Positions 1-8,525 of a stretch of DNA of 64,000 nt are shown one piece after another. A program made the translations under genes and the position numbers. The stretch lies in contig BPGK01000001.1 of the NCBI GenBank assembly GCA_026002995.1, forward strand, positions 2,229,988-2,293,987, in the 5' to 3' direction. Under the pieces are notes generated by a model that did not search any database, had not been told where the DNA came from, and saw nothing but the letters and a program-made list of their open reading frames with translations. How positions within the stretch are numbered: the first letter of the stretch is position 1; every line of letters starts with the position of its first letter. Origin of the DNA: Gaiellaceae bacterium. GTDB taxonomy: Bacteria > Actinomycetota > Thermoleophilia > Gaiellales > Gaiellaceae.

Positions 1-764
1 AGGTACGTGACGTCCGCGACCCGCTCGACGACCTCTTCGCCGAGGCTCGCCCGGAGGTGGTCTTCCATCTCGCCGCCCAGGCCGACGTGCGCGTGTCGGT
101 GGAGAAGCCGCTCGAGGACGCCGACGTGAACGTCCTCGGCACGGTTCGCGTGCTCGAGGCGGCGCGCGCGCACGACGCGCAGGTGATCTTCAGCTCGACC
201 GGCGGAGCGATCTACGGCGAGTGCGCAGGGCCCGCGCCCGAGACCGCTCGGCTCGAGCCGATCTCCCCGTACGGGACCGCGAAGCTCGCCGCCGAGGAGT
301 ACCTGCGGACGTACAACCGCCTACACGGGACGCGTCACGTCTCGCTGCGCTACGGAAACGTCTACGGCCCGCGCCAGGATCCGCACGGCGAGGCCGGCGT
401 GGTGGCGATCTTCCTCGGCGCCCTCGCACGCGGCGACCGGGCGCGGATCTTCGGCGACGGCCTCCAGACCCGGGACTACGTCTACGTGGGAGACGTCGCG
501 CGCGCGACGCTCGCCGCGGTCGGGCACGAGGGCGGGGTCTTCAACGTCGGCACAGGCAGAGAGACCTCGGTCGTCGAGCTGTACGAGCTGTGTCGGACGG
601 TCGCGGGGTCGGAGCAAGAGGCCGAATATGCGGCCGCTCGGCTCGGGGAGCTCCGTCGGAGCGTCCTCGACCCGACACTCGCCGCTCAGGAGTTGAGCTT
701 CCGGGCGATGGTCGAGCTCGAGGACGGCCTGCGCGCAACCTGGGACTCGCTCCGGGAGGAGTAG
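1..764 (+). CDS. NAD-dependent sugar-nucleotide epimerase/dehydratase, 5' truncated
   Basis: This is the C-terminal part of an extended short-chain dehydrogenase/reductase of the UDP-glucose 4-epimerase type; the reading frame is open from base 3, so the start lies upstream of the window. Family members interconvert nucleotide sugars in the cytoplasm using bound NAD. Visible features are the FHLAAQADVRVSVE stretch that follows the missing glycine-rich Rossmann motif, the catalytic Tyr-Lys pair in YGTAK, RYGNVYGPRQ, and the substrate-side TRDYVYVGDVARA and FNVGTG motifs. The next two genes are an LytR_C protein and an O-antigen-polymerase-like protein, so a role in surface glycan precursors is a reasonable inference. 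The exact sugar cannot be told without the N-terminus. Confidence 0.88.
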   Translation, partial: VRDVRDPLDDLFAEARPEVVFHLAAQADVRVSVEKPLEDADVNVLGTVRVLEAARAHDAQVIFSSTGGAIYGECAGPAPETARLEPISPYGTAKLAAEEYLRTYNRLHGTRHVSLRYGNVYGPRQDPHGEAGVVAIFLGALARGDRARIFGDGLQTRDYVYVGDVARATLAAVGHEGGVFNVGTGRETSVVELYELCRTVAGSEQEAEYAAARLGELRRSVLDPTLAAQELSFRAMVELEDGLRATWDSLREE

Positions 765-791
765 CCGCCCCGCGGGCGAACTCCATCGCCC

Positions 792-1319
792 GTGGACCAC
801 CCGCTCCTCGCTCGAGAAGCCGCCATCCGGCCCTGGCGCACCGCCGCCGCAGTCGCGGCAGCCGTCGCGCTGCTCGAGCTCCTGCTCCTGCTCGCGATCG
901 GCGGGGGAGCGCTCGTCGACTCGCTCGCCGGACGGATCCAGCTCGCTGCCCGCGAGACCGTCGCCGGCACGCCAGCGCCGCGGGCCGAGAAGGCGCCCAC
1001 CGCCGCAAGGCCGGCGAAGCCCGTCGTCGCCACGCGCCCGCGCGCGAAGACGGTCGTCCTCGTGCTGAACGGGAACGGGCGCACCGGCGCCGCCTCGGCG
1101 GCCGCGGAGCGCGTCCGGGCGCGCGGCTACCGCATCGGCGGCGTCGGCAACGCGAGCCGCACCGACTACGCGCGCAGCCTCGTGATGTACCGCCCCGGGT
1201 TCGCCGGCGAGGGTGAGCGTCTGGCACGCGACCTCGCGGTGAAGGCCGTCGGGCCGCTCGACGGAATGCGCCCATCGGCGCTCGGGCGCGCCCACGTCGT
1301 CCTCATCCTCGGCCGGTAG
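792..1319 (+). CDS. LytR C-terminal-domain (LytR_C) membrane-anchored protein
   Basis: A 175-residue protein starting at GTG 27 bases after the epimerase stop. A single membrane segment lies at about residues 15-37 (alanine/leucine-rich), followed by a low-complexity Ala/Pro linker and then a C-terminal domain with VVLVLNGNGRTGAA, GYRIGGVGNAS and a final HVVLILGR strand. That pattern matches the LytR_C domain found as an extracytoplasmic appendage of cell-wall polymer ligases or alone in actinobacteria. There is no LCP catalytic domain here, so it is a stand-alone domain protein that probably acts outside the membrane. It converges tail-to-tail with the polymerase-like gene 17 bases away. Its precise function is unknown. 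Confidence 0.75.
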   Translation: MDHPLLAREAAIRPWRTAAAVAAAVALLELLLLLAIGGGALVDSLAGRIQLAARETVAGTPAPRAEKAPTAARPAKPVVATRPRAKTVVLVLNGNGRTGAASAAAERVRARGYRIGGVGNASRTDYARSLVMYRPGFAGEGERLARDLAVKAVGPLDGMRPSALGRAHVVLILGR

Positions 1320-1336
1320 CGAAGCTCGGCCCGAGG

Positions 1337-3286
1337 CTACTCGCACGCCCCCGCATTGACCGCGTCGCGGGCGACGTCGAGTGGCCCACCGGGGTACCAC
1401 TGGCGCCCTGCCGGATCGAGGGTGTAGGCCTCGTTGAGGAAGCGGTAGGCCGCGCACAGCCGCTCGAGCACCTCGAGCTCGAAGATCCCGAGCGCGTACC
1501 ACGCCTCCGGATTGCGCGGCTGGAGCTCGACCGCGTCGAGGTAGCGGCGCTCGGCCGCAGCGAGCGCGCCGCGAGCCTCCTCGACCCGCGCGAGCGCGAC
1601 GAGCGGCTCGATCGAGAGCGGGTTCCACCGCTTCGCCCTGCGCGCCTCGCTCTCCGCGCGCTCGAGATCGGCCTGCACGAGGGCGCGGGTCGAGCCGCGA
1701 ACCGCCCGCTCGGCGAGCCACGGCGAGGCGAGCGAGACGAGCGCGGCCGAGGTGACGAGCACCGTACCCGCGAGGAGCAGCGGGCGCCGCCGGAGCTCGA
1801 CTCGGCCCCGCCCGGCGGCCGCGAGCGCCCCCAGCGCGGCGAGCGTCGGCCCGGTCACCGCGAGGAAGTCCCAGTCGAGGTCGACCAGTGAGTGGATCCC
1901 GTAGGCGAGAGGGAGCGCCGCGATCGCACCCGCGGCCGCCCGCTCGGCTCCCGCGAGTCGCCGCAGCGCGCACCTCGAGGTCGCGACCCCTGCGCCGACG
2001 AGTAACCACCAGAGCGCGAAGCCGACGACACCGCCGTCGGCGAGCTGCTGTAGCGGGACGCTGTGGGGCTGCGCGACCGTCCTCGCGTCCTCGCGGTAGC
2101 GCTTGCGCGCGAGCTCGAACGTGCCCGCCCCCGCGCCGACCGGCGAGTGCTCCCGGAAGACCTGCCACGCCTCGCTCCACCAGCAGAGCCGACTGTTGAG
2201 GTCGATCGTCCCGAGGCGCGAGGGGTCGTTCGCAACCTCGGCGCAAGTGCGATCCGAGGAGACGGCGGAGACGGTCGCGAGGCCGAGCACCCCGACCGCT
2301 CCGAGCGCGAGGAGCGCTCCGCCTGCCGCGAGGGCACGGTTGATCCACCCCCGCGCCCGCTCGTCGAGCACCGGTCGGGACACGAGCAAGACGAGGGCCA
2401 CCACGACGAGAGCGCCGAGCAAGGTGAGCGCTCCGAGAAGCGCCCCGTCCCCCTCGCGACTCGCCGCGTCGAGCCCGTCCTCGACGAGCGCCGGCCTCGT
2501 GAACGCCCAGGCCGAGACGAGCGCGGCAGGCGTCGCCGACGCGACCAGGAGGAGCGCGCTCTCCGCGCGCCGCTCGGCGAGAGCGAGAGCGAGCGCGAGC
2601 ACCGCGAGGCCCGCGAGGACGCCGACGCGGGAGAGCGAGAGCGCAAGGGCGAGCGTGGCGACGTAGACGAGGAGCGCACCCCCCACACGGAGCCCACGAG
2701 CCGTGCCCGACGTGCCCACCCAGAGCCCGAGCGCCAACGCGGCGTCGGCGAGCAGGGCGAGCGCGTTCCAGTAGTCGACCGGCTCGTTGAGCCGGGCTAC
2801 CGGACCGTCGTCGGCGAGCCCCGGAAACACCTTCGTGACGAGCGCCCACGCGAGCGCGGCCCCGATGACCGCCGTCAGGAGCGAGGCGGCGAGTCGAGCC
2901 GCGAACCGTCCCGCCGCAGCGGCGAGGACGAGACCGAGGCCGAGGAAGGCCGCGAACGCGAGCGCCTTGTTGAACGCGTCCCAGCTCCGATCCGGCGCGA
3001 TCGACCAGGCGACGGTCGCACCCGTCCAGGCGACGAGTCCGACGAGGGCCGCAACGAGGAGCGCCCCGGAGCGCCCGAGCCGAGGCGCAGGAGCACGCCC
3101 GATCCCGATCGCGACGAGCGCAGCCGCGAGGACGCCGAGGGCGAGCGCGCCGACGGGGAAGGTGCCGCGCGAGCCGGATCCGCCGCCCGCGAAGACCGCG
3201 ACCACGAGCGCGAGGCCGACGAGCGCCGCGAGGAGACGAGCCCAGGCGCCGAGCGTCCCGGCGGACGGCTCCTGCGCCCGATCCAT
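1337..3286 (-). CDS. O-antigen ligase/polymerase-like membrane protein with C-terminal TPR
   Basis: A 649-residue polytopic protein. Successive Ala/Leu/Val-rich helices fill most of residues 15-490. A Wzy_C-type signature (SRLCWWSEAWQVF, then HSPVGAGAGTFEL and PHSVPLQQLADGGVVG) marks the large loop of O-antigen ligases and polymerases, which join lipid-linked glycans outside the membrane. From about residue 540 a soluble helical region contains tetratricopeptide-like repeats (ERRYLDAVELQPRNPEAWY). The ATG at 3286 is chosen because the hydrophobic N-terminus begins right after it; the frame is open upstream to 3577, but that extension is Arg/Ala-rich, lacks protein-like character and overlaps the divergent gene. 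The substrate is unknown. Confidence 0.82.
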   Translation of the reverse strand: MDRAQEPSAGTLGAWARLLAALVGLALVVAVFAGGGSGSRGTFPVGALALGVLAAALVAIGIGRAPAPRLGRSGALLVAALVGLVAWTGATVAWSIAPDRSWDAFNKALAFAAFLGLGLVLAAAAGRFAARLAASLLTAVIGAALAWALVTKVFPGLADDGPVARLNEPVDYWNALALLADAALALGLWVGTSGTARGLRVGGALLVYVATLALALSLSRVGVLAGLAVLALALALAERRAESALLLVASATPAALVSAWAFTRPALVEDGLDAASREGDGALLGALTLLGALVVVALVLLVSRPVLDERARGWINRALAAGGALLALGAVGVLGLATVSAVSSDRTCAEVANDPSRLGTIDLNSRLCWWSEAWQVFREHSPVGAGAGTFELARKRYREDARTVAQPHSVPLQQLADGGVVGFALWWLLVGAGVATSRCALRRLAGAERAAAGAIAALPLAYGIHSLVDLDWDFLAVTGPTLAALGALAAAGRGRVELRRRPLLLAGTVLVTSAALVSLASPWLAERAVRGSTRALVQADLERAESEARRAKRWNPLSIEPLVALARVEEARGALAAAERRYLDAVELQPRNPEAWYALGIFELEVLERLCAAYRFLNEAYTLDPAGRQWYPGGPLDVARDAVNAGACE

Positions 3287-3431
3287 GGCGCGCCACGCTA
3301 GCATCGGCGCCGGTGGGACCCTCGCTCGAGAGGGATCGCACGAGTTCCGTCTAACAGATCGTTTACCCTCCCCACACCTGCGGATCACGTCCGGGCCGCA
3401 GACTCCGGACGCCGATTCCGCCCGAGCCCTC

Positions 3432-4022
3432 GTGACAGCCGCGCGACATACTCCTGCCAGCGCCCTCGGTGCCCTCCTCGTGTTCCTCGCGGGCGTGCTC
3501 GCGGCGCTCGCGCTCGCCGGCCCGGCGGACGCCGCGAGCACATGCGGGCAGAAGGTGCTCGCCGACTGGTTCGACAACGGACGGGTCGACCGCCTCTACC
3601 CGCTCCACTGCTACGAGGACGCCATCGACCTCATTCCGGAGGACCTCCTCCCCTACGCGGACGCCGAGGAGGTCATCTCCCGCGCGCTCGCGCAGGCGCT
3701 GAAGAACGAGCTCGCCCCCGGCGGCTGCGACCCATCCCCGGACGGCTCGAAGGACGACTGCAAGCCGGGAGCGACCGGGTCCGGCGGCACGAAGCCGGGG
3801 ACGAAGCCCGGCGGGACGACGACGGACACCACGGGCGACGACCCGACGGGCTCGGAAGCCGTGCCGGAGGTCGACACGTCGGCAGCGACCTCGATCCCGG
3901 TTCCGCTCCTCGTCCTGGGCGGGATGTCGGTTGCGCTCCTCGCCGCCGGAGGGCTCGGTTATGCGTCGCGCAGGCGCCAGGCCGGCGACTCCGACAGCTA
4001 CGACGGCGACCCGTCGGCCTGA
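3432..4022 (+). CDS. Secreted protein with C-terminal membrane anchor, function unknown
   Basis: About 196 residues from the GTG at 3432. A signal peptide is visible (Ala/Leu-rich helix ending in AGPADAAS), followed by an exported domain with several cysteines (STCGQKVLADWF, LHCYEDAID, PGGCDP, KDDCKP). A Gly/Thr/Lys/Pro-rich linker with repeated KPG steps leads to a C-terminal hydrophobic helix (VPLLVLGGMSVALLAAGG) and a basic tail. The order signal peptide, small Cys-bearing domain, stalk, helix and basic tail is that of a cell-surface protein. No LPXTG sortase motif is seen, so anchoring is probably by the helix itself. The frame is open upstream, so the start is a judgement. No family was recognised. 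Confidence 0.65.
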   Translation: MTAARHTPASALGALLVFLAGVLAALALAGPADAASTCGQKVLADWFDNGRVDRLYPLHCYEDAIDLIPEDLLPYADAEEVISRALAQALKNELAPGGCDPSPDGSKDDCKPGATGSGGTKPGTKPGGTTTDTTGDDPTGSEAVPEVDTSAATSIPVPLLVLGGMSVALLAAGGLGYASRRRQAGDSDSYDGDPSA

Positions 4023-4208
4023 GCGCCTCGGCGGCAGACGCCGCCGGACCGCTAGACTGGGAAGGGTCGTGGGCGCAAAAAAATCCCTGGAAATAGGCGC
4101 TTTTTTCTCCGTCGTACAGGCTTCCTACCCTCCCAGGTCCGCTCGCATGACGCTCGTCGCCACTCCGGGCGGGAGGACGTGATCTCGGACTCGGCTCGGG
4201 AGGACTCG

Positions 4209-6995
4209 ATGGCAACGGTGGAGCAGGCACAGGGCACGGCGCAGGAGACGGCAGGCGTCGAGGAGATCGTCAACGTCGTCGTCGACCCGGAGGCCTCGGT
4301 CGCGCCGAGGCGCTACTTCACCGTCCCGGGGAAGGACCCCTTCGACGAGATCGAGTGGGAGCTCCGGCACGCCTTCATCCCGGGAAAGGACGGCCCCGCG
4401 TTCGAGCAGCGCGACGTCGAGTTTCCGAAGTCCTGGTCGCAGACGGCGACGAACATCGTCGCCCAGAAGTACTTCCGCGGCCGCATGGCCTCGCCCGAGC
4501 GCGAGCGCTCGGTGAAGCAGATGATCGGCCGCGTCGTCTCCACGATCGGCTCCTGGGGTCGCCTGGGCGGCTACTTCGCCTCCGAGGAGGAGGCCGAGAC
4601 CTTCGAGGCCGAGCTGAAGGCGATCCTCGTCAACCAGTACGCGTCCTTCAACTCCCCGGTCTGGTTCAACGTCGGCTTCGAGGAGCGCCCGCAGTGCTCG
4701 GCGTGCTTCATCCTCTCGATCGAGGACTCGATGGAGTCGATCCTCGACTGGATCCGGCGGGAGGGCATCATCTTCCGCGGCGGCTCCGGCTCGGGCGTCA
4801 ACCTCTCCCGGCTGCGCTCCTCGAAGGAGCAGCTCTCGAAGGGCGGCTACGCCTCGGGCCCCGTCAGCTTCATGCGCGGCGCCGACGCCTCCGCCGGGAC
4901 GATCAAGTCGGGCGGGAAGACGCGACGCGCCGCCAAGATGGTCGTCCTCGACATCGACCACCCGGACGTCGAGGAGTTCATCTGGTGCAAGGCCCGCGAG
5001 GAGCGCAAGGCGCGCGTGCTCGAGGCGGCCGGCTACGACATGTCGCTCGACTCGCCCGACTGGGCCTCGATCCAGTACCAGAACGCGAACAACTCGGTGC
5101 GGGTGACGGACGCCTTCATGGAGGCCGTGCTCGAGGGCAAGGAGTGGAACCTGACCGCACGCACCGACGGCTCGGTGGTGGAGACGAAGGACGCGCGCGA
5201 CCTCCTCCGCCAGATCGCCGAGGCGGCCTGGGAGTGCGCCGATCCGGGCGTGCAGTACGACACGACGATCAACTCCTGGCACACGTGCCCGAACTCGGGT
5301 CGGATCAACGCTTCGAACCCGTGCTCGGAGTACATGCACATCGACGACTCCGCCTGCAACCTCGCCTCGCTCAACCTGATGAAGTTCCGCGGCGAGGACG
5401 GCGAGTTCGACATCGAGGCGTTCGAGCACGCGGTCGACACCGTCTTCCTCGCACAGGAGATCATCGTCGGCTACTCCTCGTACCCCACGCCCGAGATCGA
5501 GCGGAACGCGAAGGCGTACCGCCAGCTCGGGCTCGGCTACGCGAACCTCGGCGCGCTGCTCATGGCGCGCGGGCTCCCGTACGACTCCGACGAGGGGCGC
5601 GCGTACGCGGCCGCGATCACCGCGCTCATGACCGGGCGCGCGTACCGCAAGTCGGCCGAGATCGCGAAGCGGATGGGCCCCTTTGCCGGCTACCGGCCGA
5701 ACGCCGCCGCGATGCTCGGCGTCATCGCCAAGCACCGCGCCGCGGTCGGGAACATCGACCACGCGCACTCCGTGCCCGACGACCTGCTCGCCGCCGCCCG
5801 CCGCGCGTGGGACGACGCGCTCGAGCTCGGCGAGGTCTCGGGGTTCCGCAACGCGCAGGCGACCGTCCTCGCTCCGACCGGGACGATCAGCTTCATGATG
5901 GACTGCGACACGACGGGCGTGGAGCCGGACTTCTCGCTCGTGAAGTCGAAGAAGCTCGTCGGCGGCGGCGAGATCACGATCGTCAACCGCACCGTGCCGA
6001 TGGCGCTCGAGAAGCTCGGCTACGCGCCGAAGGAGGTCGAGGAGATCGTCGCCTACATCGACGAGCGCAACACGATCGTCGGCGCCCCCTACGTCAAGAC
6101 CGAGCACTACCCGGTCTTCGACTGCGCGATCGGCGACCGGGCGATCCACTACATGGGCCACGTCAAGATGATGGGCGCCGTCCAGCCCTTCATCTCCGGC
6201 GCGATCTCGAAGACCGTCAACCTCCCCGAGGAAGTCACGGTCGAGGAGATCTCGCAGCTCTTCGTCGAGGCTTGGCGGCTCGGCGTGAAGGCGATCGCGA
6301 TCTACCGCGACAACTGCAAGGTCGCGCAGCCGCTCTCGAAGAAGGGCGAGGCGACGGTCACCGTGACCCCCGGTGGCGGTCAGGTCGTGGTCAGCCCGCT
6401 CCCGCAGCGGCGGCGCCTCCCCGACGACCGGGTCGAGGTCGGCCGCAAGTTCAAGGTCGGCGAGTACGAGGGCTACATCCACGTCGGGCTCTTCGAGGAC
6501 GGCACCCCCGGCGACATCTTCGTCGATATCGCGAAGGAGGGCACGACCCTCGCCGGCCTCATGAACTCGTTCATGATCTCCGTCTCGCTCGGGCTCCAGT
6601 ACGGCGTCCCACTCGAGGTGTACGTCTCGAAGTTCAGCCACATGCGCTTCGAGCCCTCGGGCCTGACGAACGACCCGGACATTCGCGTCGCGAAGTCGAT
6701 CGTCGACTACATCTTCCGCTGGATGGGCAAGAAGTTCCTCTCCCCCGAGCAGCAGGAGGAGGCCGGGATCCTGACACCCGAGGTGAAAGCGCGGCTCGCC
6801 GCGGCCTACGCGGAGGCGGGTGAGGAGGCGGTCTCGGCGGTCGCGGCGGTGACCGAGGCGCCCCCGCCCGGCCAGACGGCGCTCTTCAACCAGTGGGAGG
6901 ACGCGGTCGAGTGCGCCCGCTGCGGAGGCCGCATGGTGCGGACGGGCTCGTGCTACACCTGCCGCGACTGCGGCACCAACACGGGCTGCTCGTAG
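4209..6995 (+). CDS. nrdJ: Adenosylcobalamin-dependent (class II) ribonucleotide reductase
   Basis: A 928-residue class II ribonucleoside-diphosphate reductase that makes deoxynucleotides without oxygen or a partner subunit. Recognisable motifs are the N-terminal FNSPVWFNVG block, SGSGVNLSRLRSS, the substrate-binding NPCSEYMHIDDSACNLAS stretch, LAPTGTISFMMDCDTTG and the C-terminal IAIYRDNCK region. A zinc-ribbon tail with CxxC pairs (CARCGGRM, CYTCRDCG) ends the protein, as in the long NrdJ forms. The ATG at 4209 follows GGGAGG by five bases and is preferred to an in-frame GTG at 4179. No cobalamin riboswitch or NrdR box was recognised in the 186-base upstream gap, which instead holds an unusual A/T-rich patch at 4077-4106. 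Confidence 0.96.
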   Translation: MATVEQAQGTAQETAGVEEIVNVVVDPEASVAPRRYFTVPGKDPFDEIEWELRHAFIPGKDGPAFEQRDVEFPKSWSQTATNIVAQKYFRGRMASPERERSVKQMIGRVVSTIGSWGRLGGYFASEEEAETFEAELKAILVNQYASFNSPVWFNVGFEERPQCSACFILSIEDSMESILDWIRREGIIFRGGSGSGVNLSRLRSSKEQLSKGGYASGPVSFMRGADASAGTIKSGGKTRRAAKMVVLDIDHPDVEEFIWCKAREERKARVLEAAGYDMSLDSPDWASIQYQNANNSVRVTDAFMEAVLEGKEWNLTARTDGSVVETKDARDLLRQIAEAAWECADPGVQYDTTINSWHTCPNSGRINASNPCSEYMHIDDSACNLASLNLMKFRGEDGEFDIEAFEHAVDTVFLAQEIIVGYSSYPTPEIERNAKAYRQLGLGYANLGALLMARGLPYDSDEGRAYAAAITALMTGRAYRKSAEIAKRMGPFAGYRPNAAAMLGVIAKHRAAVGNIDHAHSVPDDLLAAARRAWDDALELGEVSGFRNAQATVLAPTGTISFMMDCDTTGVEPDFSLVKSKKLVGGGEITIVNRTVPMALEKLGYAPKEVEEIVAYIDERNTIVGAPYVKTEHYPVFDCAIGDRAIHYMGHVKMMGAVQPFISGAISKTVNLPEEVTVEEISQLFVEAWRLGVKAIAIYRDNCKVAQPLSKKGEATVTVTPGGGQVVVSPLPQRRRLPDDRVEVGRKFKVGEYEGYIHVGLFEDGTPGDIFVDIAKEGTTLAGLMNSFMISVSLGLQYGVPLEVYVSKFSHMRFEPSGLTNDPDIRVAKSIVDYIFRWMGKKFLSPEQQEEAGILTPEVKARLAAAYAEAGEEAVSAVAAVTEAPPPGQTALFNQWEDAVECARCGGRMVRTGSCYTCRDCGTNTGCS

Positions 6996-7014
6996 GGACC
7001 GCAGCGCTGGTCAC

Positions 7015-7062
7015 GCAACGGGGGGCAGGTCTCCGCAACAGGGGTCAGGTCTCTCCCGTTGC
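7015..7062 (+). repeat. Two family-A palindromic repeats, one partial and one full
   Basis: A partial copy (7015-7033, GCAACGGGGGG then CAGGTCTCC) is followed directly by a full copy at 7035-7062. The full copy starts GCAACAGGGG and ends CTCTCCCGTTGC, so its ends can pair. Both lie in the 219-base gap between nrdJ and the HNH gene. The remainder of this gap shows no gene. Confidence 0.85.
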
Positions 7063-7214
7063 GAAGCGTCCGGTTGTCGGCACTGGCTTCGCCGGGGTCG
7101 CGTGCACGAGTGCGAGGCCGCGTCACGAGGTCTCTACCGCGTCCGGCTGGAGCGGCAGCGCTCCGCTTCCGCCGTGATCCGTGACGTCACCGCGACTGAG
7201 CCCAAAATGGCCAC

Positions 7215-8114
7215 GTGCGCGACGACGACGTCCGCAGCGCGTGCTTCGCGGCGCTCGACGTGCTCCAGGCGAAGTGGGGAGCCGACATTCCGTACCATGC
7301 GCTCGCCGAAGGGTTCAACTTCCGCGGCCGGCGAGTTCCGTTCCTCAACCGCGCGTACGGCATCTACCGCGCAGCCGGCGTGCAGCGCGGCCCCGCCGCG
7401 CTCTCGGTCAACAGCTCGCCCAAGCAGATCCGATACCGGGACGAGCAGACGCCCGACGGTGTCCTCTACCGCTACCAGGGCGACGACCCCGACAACCACT
7501 TCAACCGCTGGCTCCGGAGCGCGCATCTGCTCGACGTCCCGCTCGTCTACTTCGTCGGCACGCGGCCGAACTGGTACCGGCCGATCTACCCCACCTTCGT
7601 CGAGCGGGACGAGCCGTCCGAGCTCCGCGTCTTGCTGACCTTCGGCAAGATGCGCGGGCCCTACGACGAGCGCGAGCCCGTCCACATCCCCGACGAGATC
7701 GAGCGGCGCTACGTCGTGCGCGAGGTCAGGCAGCGCATCCATCAGGCGCAGTTCCGCGGCGCCGTTCTCCCCGCCTACCGTGACCGCTGCGCGATCTGCC
7801 GGCTGCGTGAGGTACGGCTGCTCGATGCGGCCCACATCGTTCCGGACGTAGAGGAAGCCGGCGACCCGGTCGTCTCGAACGGCCTCGCTCTCTGCTCGAT
7901 CCACCACCGCGCCTTCGACGAGGACCTCGTGGGTGTGGCGCCCAACCTCCGCGTGCACGTCTCCCCCCGCCTCCTCGAGGACGAAGACGGGCCGATGCTC
8001 GACGTCCTCAAGGGCTTCCACGGAGCGGCGATCGAGGCACCCTCGCGCAAGGCCTGGCGGCCTGACCCGGAGCTGCTCGAGGTACGGTTCGCGCGGTTCC
8101 AGGCAGCCGCGTAG
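7215..8114 (+). CDS. HNH endonuclease with SRA-like N-terminal region
   Basis: A 299-residue putative nuclease starting at GTG. The C-terminal half has a complete HNH core: CAIC at 192-195, the LLDAAHIVP strand with His207, then SNGLALCSIHHRAFD with Asn222 and His230/His231. The central segment YRYQGDDPDNHFNRWL and VPLVYFVGTRPNWYRPIYP is the conserved part of a widespread group of bacterial HNH proteins that I associate, by pattern memory, with SRA-like modified-DNA-binding domains of McrA-type restriction enzymes. A restriction-like role against modified DNA is therefore an inference. The gene stands alone between family-A repeats. The upstream in-frame region offers no better start, so the N-terminus is uncertain by a few residues. 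Confidence 0.8.
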   Translation: MRDDDVRSACFAALDVLQAKWGADIPYHALAEGFNFRGRRVPFLNRAYGIYRAAGVQRGPAALSVNSSPKQIRYRDEQTPDGVLYRYQGDDPDNHFNRWLRSAHLLDVPLVYFVGTRPNWYRPIYPTFVERDEPSELRVLLTFGKMRGPYDEREPVHIPDEIERRYVVREVRQRIHQAQFRGAVLPAYRDRCAICRLREVRLLDAAHIVPDVEEAGDPVVSNGLALCSIHHRAFDEDLVGVAPNLRVHVSPRLLEDEDGPMLDVLKGFHGAAIEAPSRKAWRPDPELLEVRFARFQAAA

Positions 8115-8491
8115 AGGAGGCCCCCTCGTAGGGAATAGCGACGCGGTCACCGTCCTGACCGCGGGTGAAATCGCGTCGCTTTCGAGGCGCCGGACTCTCA
8201 CGACTACTGCCGGCTGCCCGAGTCGCACGAACGCAACGACGGGTACTCGCTGGTCGAGGACGGCGACGACGAGCAGATGCACGCGAATCCGCGAGCCGAT
8301 CGTCAAGCTCGAGCGCTCAATGCCTCCGGAAGCGCCCGCTGCACCTGCACGACGTTCGCGTGTGTCAGCGGGGGGTCAGGTCCGAAGCGTTGCGCGAGCC
8401 GGACACCGAGACCGCGCTTGCCCCGCCCGCACGCCCTGAAGAAGAGAGCGGAGGTGACGGCGCCTCGTTCGCTCGGCGCCAACACGACGGC
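8115..8491. other. Non-coding stretch with a degraded repeat, no recognisable gene
   Basis: About 380 bases between the HNH stop and the repeat at 8494. One plus-strand frame at about 8176-8330 reads acidic and protein-like (for example RLPESHERNDGYSLVEDG), but it has no plausible start, ends quickly and matches no family I know. It could be the remnant of a decayed gene. A diverged family-A fragment (GGGGGTCAGGTCCGAAGCG) sits at 8371-8393. Confidence 0.5.
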
Positions 8492-8493
8492 CT

Positions 8494-8521
8494 GCAACAG
8501 GAGAGACCTGACCCCTGTTGC
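8494..8521 (-). repeat. Family-A palindrome, inverted orientation
   Basis: Extended by one or two bases on each side it forms a perfect nine-base stem, CTGCAACAG (8492-8500) with CTGTTGCAG (8515-8523), around GAGAGACCTGACCC. It ends three bases before the stop codon of the convergent acetyltransferase gene, where the hairpin could act as a transcription end for either neighbour. Confidence 0.85.
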
Positions 8522-8525
8522 AGGA

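Larger units (their letters stand above)
7035..8521. mobile_element. Candidate HNH-carrying unit bracketed by inverted family-A repeats
   Basis: The 28-base copy at 7035-7062 and the one at 8494-8521 are inverted relative to each other and agree at 27 of 28 positions. Both carry the CTCTCC variant of the core rather than the CTCCCG variant seen in most other copies. That shared variant suggests they are a matched pair and not two independent repeats. They enclose a single gene, an HNH endonuclease, and about 380 bases of non-coding sequence. No flanking target duplication was found, so mobility is inferred from the pairing and from the analogous smaller unit at 9150-9498. Confidence 0.4.

Noticed and set aside
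321..3341. A 1006-codon minus-strand open frame
   Set aside because: It is Arg/Gly/Ala-rich, has no domain, and lies over the epimerase, LytR_C and polymerase genes. Very high GC makes such antisense frames common.
4073..4110. Intrinsic terminator before nrdJ
   Set aside because: The A and T runs could pair, but there is no GC stem before the T run; it looks more like a promoter-type A/T patch.
4125..6641. An 838-codon open frame antisense to nrdJ
   Set aside because: It is a low-complexity Asp/Arg/Val-rich translation and a frame shadow of a highly conserved gene.
7102..7638. A 178-codon frame upstream of and overlapping the HNH gene
   Set aside because: It is a Ser/Thr/Arg-rich shadow of the HNH frame with no motif.
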